This document shows, piece by piece, positions 1 to 5,492 of a stretch of DNA of 5,851 nt. The stretch comes from Aquificaceae bacterium (GTDB lineage Bacteria > Aquificota > Aquificia > Aquificales > Aquificaceae): contig WFPT01000056.1 of assembly GCA_015487365.1 (NCBI GenBank), positions 1 through 5,851 of the forward strand. Direction: 5' to 3'. Both the position numbers and the translations under genes were made by a program. The notes below the pieces were generated by a model that was not told the DNA's origin, did no database searches, and saw nothing but the letters and a program-made list of their open reading frames with translations. Numbering within the stretch: the first letter of the stretch is position 1; every line of letters starts with the position of its first letter.

Positions 1-708
1 TAGTAATTCCTCGTAAATTCGGTGGGCGGGTGCATAGCCCTCCGCTACCACCACCACAAAGTGCATCTTACCCACCTCCCTTGACCTCTTTAAATTTTCC
101 ACGAGCCTTTCCAAGGGCGTCTTTACCTCCGGGACTAAGACCATCTCCGCCCCCGTTGCGAGGGCGGTTTCTAAGGCTATAAAACCCCTCCTCCTCCCCA
201 TAACTTCTACTATAAAGACCCTCTGGTGGGAGGAGGCGGTATCCCTTATTGAATCTATGCAATAGACCGCATTTTTTACCGCGGTATCAAAGCCCACGCA
301 GTAATCCGTCCCCCCTACGTCGTTGTCTATGGTGCAGGGGATGCCTACCACACTAAGGTCAAACTCCTCACAAAGGACCTTTGCACCCGTTAAACTCCCC
401 TCACCCCCTAAAACCACCAAACCCTCTATACCCTCCTCCTTTAAGTTCTTGTAGGCAACTTCCCTAAACTCCCTTTTGAAAAACCTTCTTTCCCTTGCAC
501 TCAAAAGTATGGTCCCTCCCCTGTCCAGTATCCCTCCAACGTCCCTTGGACTGAGCTTTACAAAGTCCCTTTCTATAAGGCCCCTAAAACCCCTCCTTAT
601 GCCAATTACTTCAACCTTAAAGTGATGGGCACACCTAACTAAGGACCTTATTACTGGGTTCATTCCACTGCAATCGCCGCCCGAAGTCAGTATCCCTATC
701 CTCCTCAC
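1..708 (-). CDS. pfkA: ATP-dependent 6-phosphofructokinase, C-terminus cut by window edge
   Basis: Phosphorylates fructose 6-phosphate to fructose 1,6-bisphosphate in glycolysis, in the cytoplasm. I translated 236 codons from a GTG at 708-706; the frame stays open to base 1, so about 80 residues of a usual 320 are missing. Visible motifs, in order: nucleotide-binding TSGGDCSGMN (residues 8-17), SAR ending in the substrate-site Arg72, GGEGS (101-105), catalytic TIDND (126-130, base Asp128), DTASSHQR (156-163), VEVMGR (167-172) and AEG with Glu223. Gly104 is the residue typical of ATP-using enzymes; pyrophosphate-dependent types carry Asp there. Position 103 is Glu where E. coli PfkA has Asp. 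The GTG overlaps the speE stop in a GTGA junction and has AGGA 9 bases upstream, so it is probably translationally coupled as the last visible gene of the leftward operon. Family assignment is firm; substrate preference is inferred from the motif. Confidence 0.95.
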   Translation of the reverse strand, partial: MRRIGILTSGGDCSGMNPVIRSLVRCAHHFKVEVIGIRRGFRGLIERDFVKLSPRDVGGILDRGGTILLSARERRFFKREFREVAYKNLKEEGIEGLVVLGGEGSLTGAKVLCEEFDLSVVGIPCTIDNDVGGTDYCVGFDTAVKNAVYCIDSIRDTASSHQRVFIVEVMGRRRGFIALETALATGAEMVLVPEVKTPLERLVENLKRSREVGKMHFVVVVAEGYAPAHRIYEELL

Positions 709-1547
709 AGTTTAAATTCCTCAGACATTATCTTTTTGTAAAAGTTTTTGGGGAGGAAGCAGTGTTTGTGGAGCTCCTCCGAGTAAAATTTTGTATTTAC
801 ATCCACCTTCCTCTTTACTTCCCTCGGGTTGAACTTCTTTGAGCCCACGGAAAAGCTCCACCAATAACCCGCGTAGATGGGAACGACCCAGGCGTACAGG
901 TCCGTTATGGGGAATACCTCCCTTAAAGACTTTTGAACCTTCTTTAACAGTTCCAGGTGGTAGTAGAGGGATTCGGTTTGGCCTACGTATATACCGTCCT
1001 CTTTTAGGGCTCTAAATACGTAGCGGAAGAAGTCTTCGGTAATAAGGGCGTGGGCAAAGCCAACGGGGTCGGTAGAATCCACTATGACTACGTCAAACTC
1101 CGCCTCACACTTTTTTACAAACTCATAGCCGTCTTCGTTCAGGACTATTACCCTGCTGTCGGAAAAGCCAGAGGAAAGGGTTGGGAAGAACCTCTTGGAA
1201 ACCTTTATAACTTCTTCGTCTATATCCACCAGGACTACCCTTTCTACGCACTTATGTTTTAGAACTTCCCTTAAAGTCCCTCCGTCTCCGCCCCCTATTA
1301 TTAGAACGCTCCTTGGGTTTTGGTGGGCAAAGAGGGGGACGTGGGCTAAAAATTCATGGTAGGTAAATTCAAACCTTTCGTCCAGCTGAACCACACCATC
1401 AAGTATTAGGAGCTTCCCAAAGTCTTCTGTATCAACCACCAAAATCTCCTGGTATTTACTCTTTTTGTAGTATAAAACCTCCTTTATGGCGTAGGCGTGC
1501 CTTATGGGGGCGTAAGGGTCCCTCTCAAAGAATATAACGTCCCTCAT
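705..1547 (-). CDS. speE: Polyamine aminopropyltransferase (spermidine synthase family)
   Basis: Transfers the aminopropyl group of decarboxylated S-adenosylmethionine to a diamine such as putrescine or agmatine, making spermidine-type polyamines. At 280 residues it has the usual length. An N-terminal beta domain (about 1-70) precedes the Rossmann core: GGGDGG (85-90) binds the nucleotide substrate, VDIDEEVI (107-114) follows, then NEDG (137-140), the catalytic-site DSTDP (157-161) and QTES (190-193). The C-terminal part (NTKFYSEELHKHCFLP, 251-266) matches the family's closing helix. The loop usually reading TYP-SG or TYP-GG before W-F is here IYAGYWWSF (224-232), so the acceptor amine may not be plain putrescine. 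Thermophiles of this kind often make long polyamines, but the substrate cannot be read from the sequence. It begins 14 bases after the DUF89 stop. The ATG has no Shine-Dalgarno sequence but a TAGAAT just upstream. Confidence 0.95.
   Translation of the reverse strand: MRDVIFFERDPYAPIRHAYAIKEVLYYKKSKYQEILVVDTEDFGKLLILDGVVQLDERFEFTYHEFLAHVPLFAHQNPRSVLIIGGGDGGTLREVLKHKCVERVVLVDIDEEVIKVSKRFFPTLSSGFSDSRVIVLNEDGYEFVKKCEAEFDVVIVDSTDPVGFAHALITEDFFRYVFRALKEDGIYVGQTESLYYHLELLKKVQKSLREVFPITDLYAWVVPIYAGYWWSFSVGSKKFNPREVKRKVDVNTKFYSEELHKHCFLPKNFYKKIMSEEFKL
718..721 (-). promoter_or_regulatory. Ribosome binding site of pfkA
   Basis: AGGA inside the end of speE lies 9 bases before the GTG at 708-706. It supports the GTG start, which puts the TSGGD loop at the usual distance from the N-terminus. 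Confidence 0.45.
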
Positions 1548-1555
1548 AAACTAAA

Positions 1556-1561
1556 ATTCTA
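1556..1561 (-). promoter_or_regulatory. Possible internal -10 element before speE
   Basis: TAGAAT matches the bacterial -10 consensus at five of six bases and ends 8 bases before the speE ATG. The best-spaced -35 candidate, TGGCCT at 1584-1579 with a 17-base spacer, is poor (three of six). An internal promoter giving a nearly leaderless speE message is possible but could be chance in an A/T-rich gap. Confidence 0.25.
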
Positions 1562-2404
1562 TCAAAAGATTTTCTTTAAGGCCACCTCCCCCTTGTTTAT
1601 GTTTAAATCCTGGGCTATTACCTTGCACTTGGCTATTAGGAGGGCATAGAGCCTTTTCCTACCTTCAACCGTTTCGTAGTTTCCTTGACCCTTGCTTATT
1701 ACCAAATCCACCCCATAGTAAAATTCCTTAAACTCCTTTGAGCAGTCCCTTAGAAGGGTTCCCACCATATCCGAGCCGTTATCTATTACCTTACAAACTT
1801 CCGTTAGAGAGACTTCCTTGGCATCCTCGTAGGTGGCATCGTTTAGTATGGGCTTCCCCTTCACCGCGTAAATCACTTCTTTGTTTAAAGACCTTAAAAC
1901 TTCCACCAGGACCTTGTCAAAGACTATCTCCCCCGCGTTGTCTCCCAATATCAGAACGCTTTTACTTTCCTTTAAGTCCCTTTTAAACTCTTGGTATTCC
2001 CAAACTCCCTTCTTTACCTCCGGTCTCCTTATCTCTTCAAGGCTCACCTTCCTCACCGCAAAGTCTATTAGGTTAGCATAAGCTGAAAGTTCTAAGGCCC
2101 TCTCCAAAGGGTCCTTTGAAGAAAAGACCTCCCCCCTAACCTTTGGGTAAATTTCCAGGGCTACCCTGTTGGCCAGCTTCTTTTGCTCGTAAAAGGGGTC
2201 CTCTAAGTGTAGGCTCTCCTTTAAAATCCTTTGGGGAAAGCTGGCGTAATAGGCGGGGGACTCCCTTAACTCCTTTATACTGGAAAGGTAGTTTATAACC
2301 TTTAAGACAACCTCCTCCCTTTTACTTTCTGGAACCTTTATCTTCTCCATCCCGTTTAGGACCTGATTTATTATGCAGGGGAGGCATTCAGGTTTTGCCT
2401 TCAC
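1562..2404 (-). CDS. DUF89/ARMT1-like metal-dependent phosphatase
   Basis: Member of the DUF89 family, described as metal-dependent damage-control phosphatases that hydrolyse unwanted phosphorylated metabolites. The substrate of this protein is not predictable. It has 280 residues, full length for the short prokaryotic form. Visible hallmarks: ECLPC near the N-terminus (Cys7 and Cys10, a CxxC pair in a helical domain), DNAGE (155-159), whose Asp and Asn are expected metal ligands, KGKPILNDAT (182-191) and ISKGQGNYE (236-244) at the active-site face. It starts with GTG inside the stop of the copper chaperone (GTGA, 4-base overlap) with no strong Shine-Dalgarno sequence, so translation probably depends on coupling. 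It lies upstream of speE and pfkA; clean-up of a sugar phosphate is possible but is a guess. Family membership is firm, function is general only. Confidence 0.88.
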   Translation of the reverse strand: MKAKPECLPCIINQVLNGMEKIKVPESKREEVVLKVINYLSSIKELRESPAYYASFPQRILKESLHLEDPFYEQKKLANRVALEIYPKVRGEVFSSKDPLERALELSAYANLIDFAVRKVSLEEIRRPEVKKGVWEYQEFKRDLKESKSVLILGDNAGEIVFDKVLVEVLRSLNKEVIYAVKGKPILNDATYEDAKEVSLTEVCKVIDNGSDMVGTLLRDCSKEFKEFYYGVDLVISKGQGNYETVEGRKRLYALLIAKCKVIAQDLNINKGEVALKKIF

Positions 2405-2811
2405 TTTCTCTTAACCGTTGCTGAAACTAAAACTTTCCCGGATTTTTCAAACTTTAAGAGGACCTTAACCCTCTCACCCTCCTTTAAGGGCCTCTTTAAG
2501 TTTATGAGCATTATATGAAAGGAGCCCCTCTTAAAGACCACCTCCGACTGCTTTGAAACCTTCAACCTGTCTATCTTTACCATCTTTACCCTATCCCCTA
2601 CCATTACGGTCTTGTGAATTTCAACCCTTTCACAGATATCGGAAGAGCCCCCCAGGAGGTAGTCGTCCTCATCCCCTAAGTTTTTCAAGGTAAAGAACAT
2701 GGCGCTAACCTTTGAAACCTTTGGAACGAGCCTAACCCAAGCCTTTTCTACAACTATCTTGGGCTTTGCAAGGGCCAACGAAAGGGTCAAAATTAACAAA
2801 AACAACCTCAC
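2401..2811 (-). CDS. Periplasmic copper chaperone, PCu(A)C family
   Basis: Probably carries Cu(I) in the periplasm for assembly of the CuA centre of cytochrome c oxidase. The 136-residue precursor opens with a short hydrophobic signal peptide (about 1-15, ending ALA before KPKI); there is no lipobox cysteine, so the mature protein should be soluble. The metal-site signature H-x10-M-x21-H-x-M is present with exact spacing: His66, Met77, His99 and Met101. Met70 lies between the first two. The cupredoxin-like core ends in LKRPLKEGE (105-113), typical of the family. The GTG start overlaps the nuoJ stop by four bases and has a purine-rich GGAGGG 7 bases upstream, which supports this start. No Sco, oxidase or copper exporter gene is visible; the link to respiration rests on the family and on nuoIJ upstream. 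A broader copper-handling role cannot be excluded. Confidence 0.92.
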   Translation of the reverse strand: MRLFLLILTLSLALAKPKIVVEKAWVRLVPKVSKVSAMFFTLKNLGDEDDYLLGGSSDICERVEIHKTVMVGDRVKMVKIDRLKVSKQSEVVFKRGSFHIMLINLKRPLKEGERVKVLLKFEKSGKVLVSATVKRK

Positions 2812-3296
2812 CCCTCTTCCCTCCTCCCTAAGATTATAGCACCCACCATGGCAACCAACAGGAGTAAGGATATTACCTCAAAGGGGACTAGGTATTGGGT
2901 AAAGAGGGTTTTGCCCACCTCCTTGGTTCCAAAGCGCCCGTAATTTATCTCAGCTAAGTTCCCCTTCAAGACCATGTAGGACATTACCGCAAAGGTTAGG
3001 GCCAGAGGTGGGAAGGCCAAGGTTAGCTCCTTAGTGTAAAAGCCTTCAAACCTCTTTACCTTCTCCCAAGGTATGGTGGTTATTACCAGAACGTAGAAGA
3101 CTATGATAGCTACCGCATAGATTACCAGTTGGAGGAGGGCCAAAAGCTCAGCCCTCAAAGACAAAAAGAGGGCACTTATGGCCAAAACGCTGGAAAGGAA
3201 GAAGAGTATGGAATGGACGGGATTTTTTACAAAGACTGTCCCCAGGGATGAAACTATTAGCCAAAGGGCCAGGAGGGAAAAGATTAATAGCTCCAT
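2808..3296 (-). CDS. nuoJ: NADH-quinone oxidoreductase (complex I) subunit J
   Basis: Membrane subunit of proton-pumping complex I, homologous to mitochondrial ND6. It has 162 residues and about five hydrophobic helices (roughly 2-22, 28-48, 51-75, 90-110 and 135-156). Family motifs are NPVHSILFFL (25-34), AELLALLQLVIY (49-60) and YLVPFEVISLLLLVAMVGAIIL (135-156). The helix 3 stretch that usually reads Y-x-G-A is YAVA (60-63), with Val62 in place of the conserved glycine; I checked the codon (GTA). The ATG lies inside the end of nuoI, giving a 13-base overlap in another frame, with a strong GGGGGA 7 bases upstream. Downstream, where nuoK and nuoL are normally found, a copper chaperone follows in a 4-base overlap. 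Subunit identity is firm; whether it works in the main complex I or in a second copy is unknown. Confidence 0.95.
   Translation of the reverse strand: MELLIFSLLALWLIVSSLGTVFVKNPVHSILFFLSSVLAISALFLSLRAELLALLQLVIYAVAIIVFYVLVITTIPWEKVKRFEGFYTKELTLAFPPLALTFAVMSYMVLKGNLAEINYGRFGTKEVGKTLFTQYLVPFEVISLLLLVAMVGAIILGRREEG
2819..2824 (-). promoter_or_regulatory. Ribosome binding site of the copper chaperone gene
   Basis: GGAGGG sits in a purine-only run inside the last codons of nuoJ, 7 bases before the GTG at 2811-2809. It supports a GTG start that places the signal peptide at the exact N-terminus. Confidence 0.6.
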
Positions 3297-3889
3297 TCTA
3301 TCTTCCCCCAGAGTCTTTCCCTCATCTCATCGTCTGACCATATCCTGTCCCTTTCCTTACCCCTCCTGTTTTTAAAGTCCCTTGCGTTTTCCTCCAACCT
3401 TTCCATCCTAACAATTGCATCCCTCCTTGAATACCCCGCAAGCTCGTAAAGGTCCGTCATGGTTAGACAACCGACCGGACAGGCATCTACGCATAGACCA
3501 CAAAATAGACAGTTTAATAGGTTCATGTCAAACCTCACCACCTTCTTCCTTCCGTCGGGTAGTTGAACCGCCTCTATTCTAAATAGACTGGGCATGGGAC
3601 AGGCGGTTTGGCACATGTAGCAGGCTACACACCTACTCTTCCCCTTTTCAAAGGACATAAACTTACCTATGGCCTTTAAAGAATCTGGCTCCGTTCCGTC
3701 CCAGGTGTAGTGTCCGTGGGCCCCCCTATACCTCTTTGGAGGGGTAAGTTTTTCCTTGGGGTAATGAACCGTTATGGGTTTTCTGAGGAGGTTCCTCATG
3801 GTGGTAGAAAGGCCCTTTATAAAGTCTAAGAAAAAAACGAGCTCCAACAAGTTTAAAAAGTCCTTCCTAAAAACCTTTCTTACCTTCAT
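3284..3889 (-). CDS. nuoI: NADH-quinone oxidoreductase (complex I) subunit I, 2x[4Fe-4S]
   Basis: TYKY/NuoI-type subunit of the peripheral arm of complex I; it carries two tetranuclear clusters (N6a, N6b) that pass electrons towards quinone. An amphipathic N-terminal segment (about 10-36) is followed by KRYRGAHGHY (52-61) and two CxxCxxCxxxCP sites: Cys87/90/93 with Cys97, and Cys127/130/133 with Cys137. A ninth cysteine, Cys141, sits four residues after the second site. LYELAGYSR (147-155) after the clusters is family-typical. At 201 residues it is longer than many homologues, partly because about 15 extra residues separate the RG-H motif from the first cluster. It is the first gene of the leftward operon, with no nuoH upstream. 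The ATG at 3889 has no good Shine-Dalgarno sequence; GATAAT lies ten bases upstream. The start fits the family N-terminus but is not proven. Confidence 0.95.
   Translation of the reverse strand: MKVRKVFRKDFLNLLELVFFLDFIKGLSTTMRNLLRKPITVHYPKEKLTPPKRYRGAHGHYTWDGTEPDSLKAIGKFMSFEKGKSRCVACYMCQTACPMPSLFRIEAVQLPDGRKKVVRFDMNLLNCLFCGLCVDACPVGCLTMTDLYELAGYSRRDAIVRMERLEENARDFKNRRGKERDRIWSDDEMRERLWGKIEWSY
3304..3309 (-). promoter_or_regulatory. Ribosome binding site of nuoJ
   Basis: GGGGGA lies within the nuoI coding sequence, 7 bases before the nuoJ ATG at 3296-3294. It supports a start inside nuoI, giving the 13-base overlap. Confidence 0.6.
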
Positions 3890-3978
3890 AGTAAGGACTA
3901 TTATCCTACAAGATGCCCCCCAAAAGTATGAGCTAAATCACTTGAAAGGGTTGAAGCGTTTGTAAGAAAATAACTTTT
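3890..3978. promoter_or_regulatory. Divergent intergenic region with the promoters of both operons
   Basis: These 89 bases separate the divergent nuoI and rpsL starts and are the only long non-coding stretch, so both promoters are expected here. On the minus strand, TAGGAT (3908-3903) overlaps GATAAT (3905-3900), either of which could be a -10 element for nuoI; I see no matching -35. On the plus strand, TTGAAA (3942-3947) and GAAAAT (3966-3971) are 18 bases apart and could serve rpsL, with transcription starting almost at the ATG. TTGAA recurs at 3951-3955. A run of six C (3916-3921) lies between. Neither start codon has a clear Shine-Dalgarno sequence. The location is well supported by the layout; the individual elements are weak matches. 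Confidence 0.5.
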
Positions 3979-4353
3979 ATGCCTACTATAAATCAGCTGA
4001 TAAAGTATGGAAGACAGAAGAAGGTAAGGAAGTCAAAGGCTCCCGCCTTGCAGGGAAACCCCCAAAAGAGGGGGGTTTGCGTAAGGGTCTATACCGTAAC
4101 CCCCAAAAAGCCAAACTCCGCTTTGAGGAAGGTGGCCAGGGTTAGACTTTCTAATGGGGTAGAGGTTACCGCCTTCATACCCGGGGAGGGGCACAACTTG
4201 CAGGAGCACTCGGTGGTCCTGGTAAGGGGAGGAAGGGTTAAGGACCTACCGGGAGTAAGGTATAAGGTAATAAGGGGAGCCTTGGACGCAGCGGGAGTGG
4301 AGGGTAGGAGGCAATCCCGCTCCAAATACGGGACCAAGAGACCCAAGGATTGA
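3979..4353 (+). CDS. rpsL: 30S ribosomal protein S12
   Basis: Decoding-centre protein of the small ribosomal subunit. It has 124 residues, the length of the E. coli protein, and the same numbering. Diagnostic stretches are [20 protein letters not shown] (27-46), [20 protein letters not shown] (69-88) and [10 protein letters not shown] (113-122). Lys43 and Lys88, the sites of classical streptomycin-resistance changes, are wild-type. Asp89, the residue methylthiolated by RimO in some bacteria, is present. There is no rpsG or fusA after it; instead a metallo-hydrolase starts inside its stop codon. The ATG has only weak purine content upstream (GTAAGA, at a long distance), so it may be read from a very short or absent leader. 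As first gene of the rightward operon it probably drives strong transcription of the downstream genes. Confidence 0.98.
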   Translation: MPTINQLIKYGRQKKVRKSKAPALQGNPQKRGVCVRVYTVTPKKPNSALRKVARVRLSNGVEVTAFIPGEGHNLQEHSVVLVRGGRVKDLPGVRYKVIRGALDAAGVEGRRQSRSKYGTKRPKD

Positions 4354-4976
4354 TAGTTGAAGTTTTCCCCAACAACCCCCTAAGGGTAAATACCGTTTTT
4401 TTGATTAAGGATAAAGAATGCCTCGTCATAGACGCTGGTAGTAGGGAGGTTTTAACCTTTTTAAAGGAAAGGAACTTAAAGGTAGTTGCCCTAATCAACA
4501 CCCACGGGCACCTGGACCACACCGCAGGAAGTGGATACTTAAAGGAGGAGTTTAAGGTAAAATTTCTTATGGGTAAGGAGGATGAATTTTTGTTAAGGGA
4601 TGAGCTCTTTTATGGCCTTTACGAGCATCTGGGAGCAAGGGTTGTGGAAAAAATAGACGAGCCATTAAAGGAGGGTGAGTTAAGGTTAGGTCCCTTTAAA
4701 ATTTACTGCCTTCACACCCCCGGCCACACCCCCGGAAGCTACTCCTTTTACTTGGAGGAGGAAAAAACCCTGATAGTCGGAGATTTGCTCTTTAAGGGAA
4801 GCGTAGGGAGGTGGGACCTACCGGGTGGAAACTTAAAGGAGCTAAAAAAATCTATAAGGAAAATCTTTAAGGAGTTTGACTTAAAAACTAAGGTCCTCTG
4901 TGGCCACTACCAACCTACAACCTTGGAGGAGGAGCTGAGGGAAAACCATTATGTAAGGGAGTTTTTAAATGCCTAG
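4350..4976 (+). CDS. Metallo-beta-lactamase-fold hydrolase, glyoxalase II-like
   Basis: Cytoplasmic binuclear metal hydrolase of the glyoxalase II/YcbL group; likely hydrolyses a thioester such as a hydroxyacyl-thiol, but the substrate is unknown. The 208 residues hold the full metal-ligand set: THGHLDH (51-57; His52, His54, Asp56, His57), His126 in HTPGHTPGS, bridging Asp145 in VGDLLF, and His186 in [16 protein letters not shown] (153-160) matches the YcbL-type loop, with Trp156 where Thr or Ser is usual. The extra C-terminal helical domain of true glyoxalase II is absent, as in the short bacterial type. The start is TTG at 4350, overlapping the rpsL stop (TTGA). The only purine run, AAGGA, is too close to serve as an ordinary Shine-Dalgarno sequence, so it is probably coupled to S12 translation. 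The N-terminus [18 protein letters not shown] fits the first family strand, supporting this start. Confidence 0.9.
   Translation: MIVEVFPNNPLRVNTVFLIKDKECLVIDAGSREVLTFLKERNLKVVALINTHGHLDHTAGSGYLKEEFKVKFLMGKEDEFLLRDELFYGLYEHLGARVVEKIDEPLKEGELRLGPFKIYCLHTPGHTPGSYSFYLEEEKTLIVGDLLFKGSVGRWDLPGGNLKELKKSIRKIFKEFDLKTKVLCGHYQPTTLEEELRENHYVREFLNA
4956..4961 (+). promoter_or_regulatory. Ribosome binding site of the P-loop kinase gene
   Basis: AGGGAG inside the hydrolase gene lies 7 bases before the ATG at 4969. It supports a start that overlaps the hydrolase stop by 8 bases. Confidence 0.55.
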
Positions 4977-5490
4977 GTTAATTGTAATGATGGGACTTTC
5001 GGGGACGGGGAAGAGCTTCGTAGCTAAGATTTTAAAGGAGGAGTTTGGTTATAAACTCATAAGGAGCGATGAGGTTAGGAAGAAACTCTTTAATATAAAT
5101 CCCTACCAAAGGGTAAAGGTGGGATTTGGAGAGGGTATATACTCAGAAGAAGTAACCCGGAGGGTTTATAAAGTTATGGTGGAGGAGGCAAAGAAAATCT
5201 TAAAGGAGGGTGGGAAGGTAGTCTTAGACGCTACCTTTTTAAGGGATTGGCAGAGGGAGTTAATAAGGCAAAACTTTAAGGATTACCTCTTTGTTATGAC
5301 AGTAGCGAGGGAAGAAACGGTTAGGGAAAGACTAAAAAGTAGGAAGGATATATCAGACGCAGACTTTTTTATATACTTAAAGCAAAAGGAAACCTTTGAA
5401 GAGCCAAAGGAGGAGGTGTTAATCTTAAACACCGAAAAGGACAAAGAAGAGATAAAGGAGGAGCTTAAAAAGATTATAGGGGACCCTTAA
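4969..5490 (+). CDS. Small P-loop kinase (AAA_33-like), function unknown
   Basis: Single-domain nucleotide kinase-like protein of 173 residues. The Walker A loop GLSGTGKS (9-16) is complete with Lys15. IRSDEVRKKLF (31-41) supplies an Asp typical of zeta-toxin/gluconate-kinase-like P-loop kinases. IYSEEVTRRVY (57-67), VVLDATF (84-90) and RERLKSRKDISDAD (119-132) follow, the last probably the lid arginines. This order closely resembles the C-terminal ATP-binding half of proteins annotated as fused aminoglycoside phosphotransferase-like/P-loop kinases; here the domain stands alone. It could phosphorylate a small metabolite; I see nothing that fixes the substrate. The start ATG overlaps the hydrolase end by 8 bases in another frame and has AGGGAG 7 bases upstream. 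No antitoxin-like partner is adjacent, so a zeta toxin is unlikely. Confidence 0.8.
   Translation: MPRLIVMMGLSGTGKSFVAKILKEEFGYKLIRSDEVRKKLFNINPYQRVKVGFGEGIYSEEVTRRVYKVMVEEAKKILKEGGKVVLDATFLRDWQRELIRQNFKDYLFVMTVAREETVRERLKSRKDISDADFFIYLKQKETFEEPKEEVLILNTEKDKEEIKEELKKIIGDP
5478..5483 (+). promoter_or_regulatory. Ribosome binding site of trpE
   Basis: AGGGGA in the last codons of the kinase gene lies 9 bases before the trpE ATG at 5493 and fits direct read-through translation from the upstream operon. Confidence 0.5.
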
Positions 5491-5492
5491 AG

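Noticed and set aside
1050..1262. Open frame on the + strand opposite speE
   Set aside because: It covers the antisense of the conserved SpeE catalytic core and has no likeness to a known family.
1738..1986. Open frame on the + strand opposite the DUF89 gene
   Set aside because: It is antisense to a well-supported gene, its product is Pro/Leu/Ser-rich with no family likeness, and it has no promoter or ribosome binding site.
3774..3965. Open frame on the + strand across the nuoI start and the intergenic region
   Set aside because: It is antisense to the NuoI N-terminus, which matches its family; the product is low-complexity Lys/Phe-rich.
3890..3978. Riboswitch or small RNA in the divergent intergenic region
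   Set aside because: Only 89 bases, no convincing stem-loop, and both promoters must fit here.
4089..4522. Two open frames on the minus strand opposite rpsL and the hydrolase
   Set aside because: They are shadows of the purine-rich sense genes; their products are unlike any recognised protein and lie across two firmly assigned genes.
4530..5215. Recurring TTAAAGGAG words that look like repeated ribosome binding sites or a short repeat
   Set aside because: They lie in frame inside genes and encode common Leu-Lys-Glu runs, so codon choice and composition explain them.
4969..5490. Zeta-type toxin
   Set aside because: The P-loop kinase has no small antitoxin gene next to it, sits in a housekeeping operon, and better resembles the ATP-binding half of phosphotransferase fusions.
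5350..5492. trp attenuator, T-box or TRAP-type leader before trpE
   Set aside because: The kinase gene runs to 2 bases before trpE; there is no Trp-codon leader peptide, hairpin plus T-run or T-box-like sequence.
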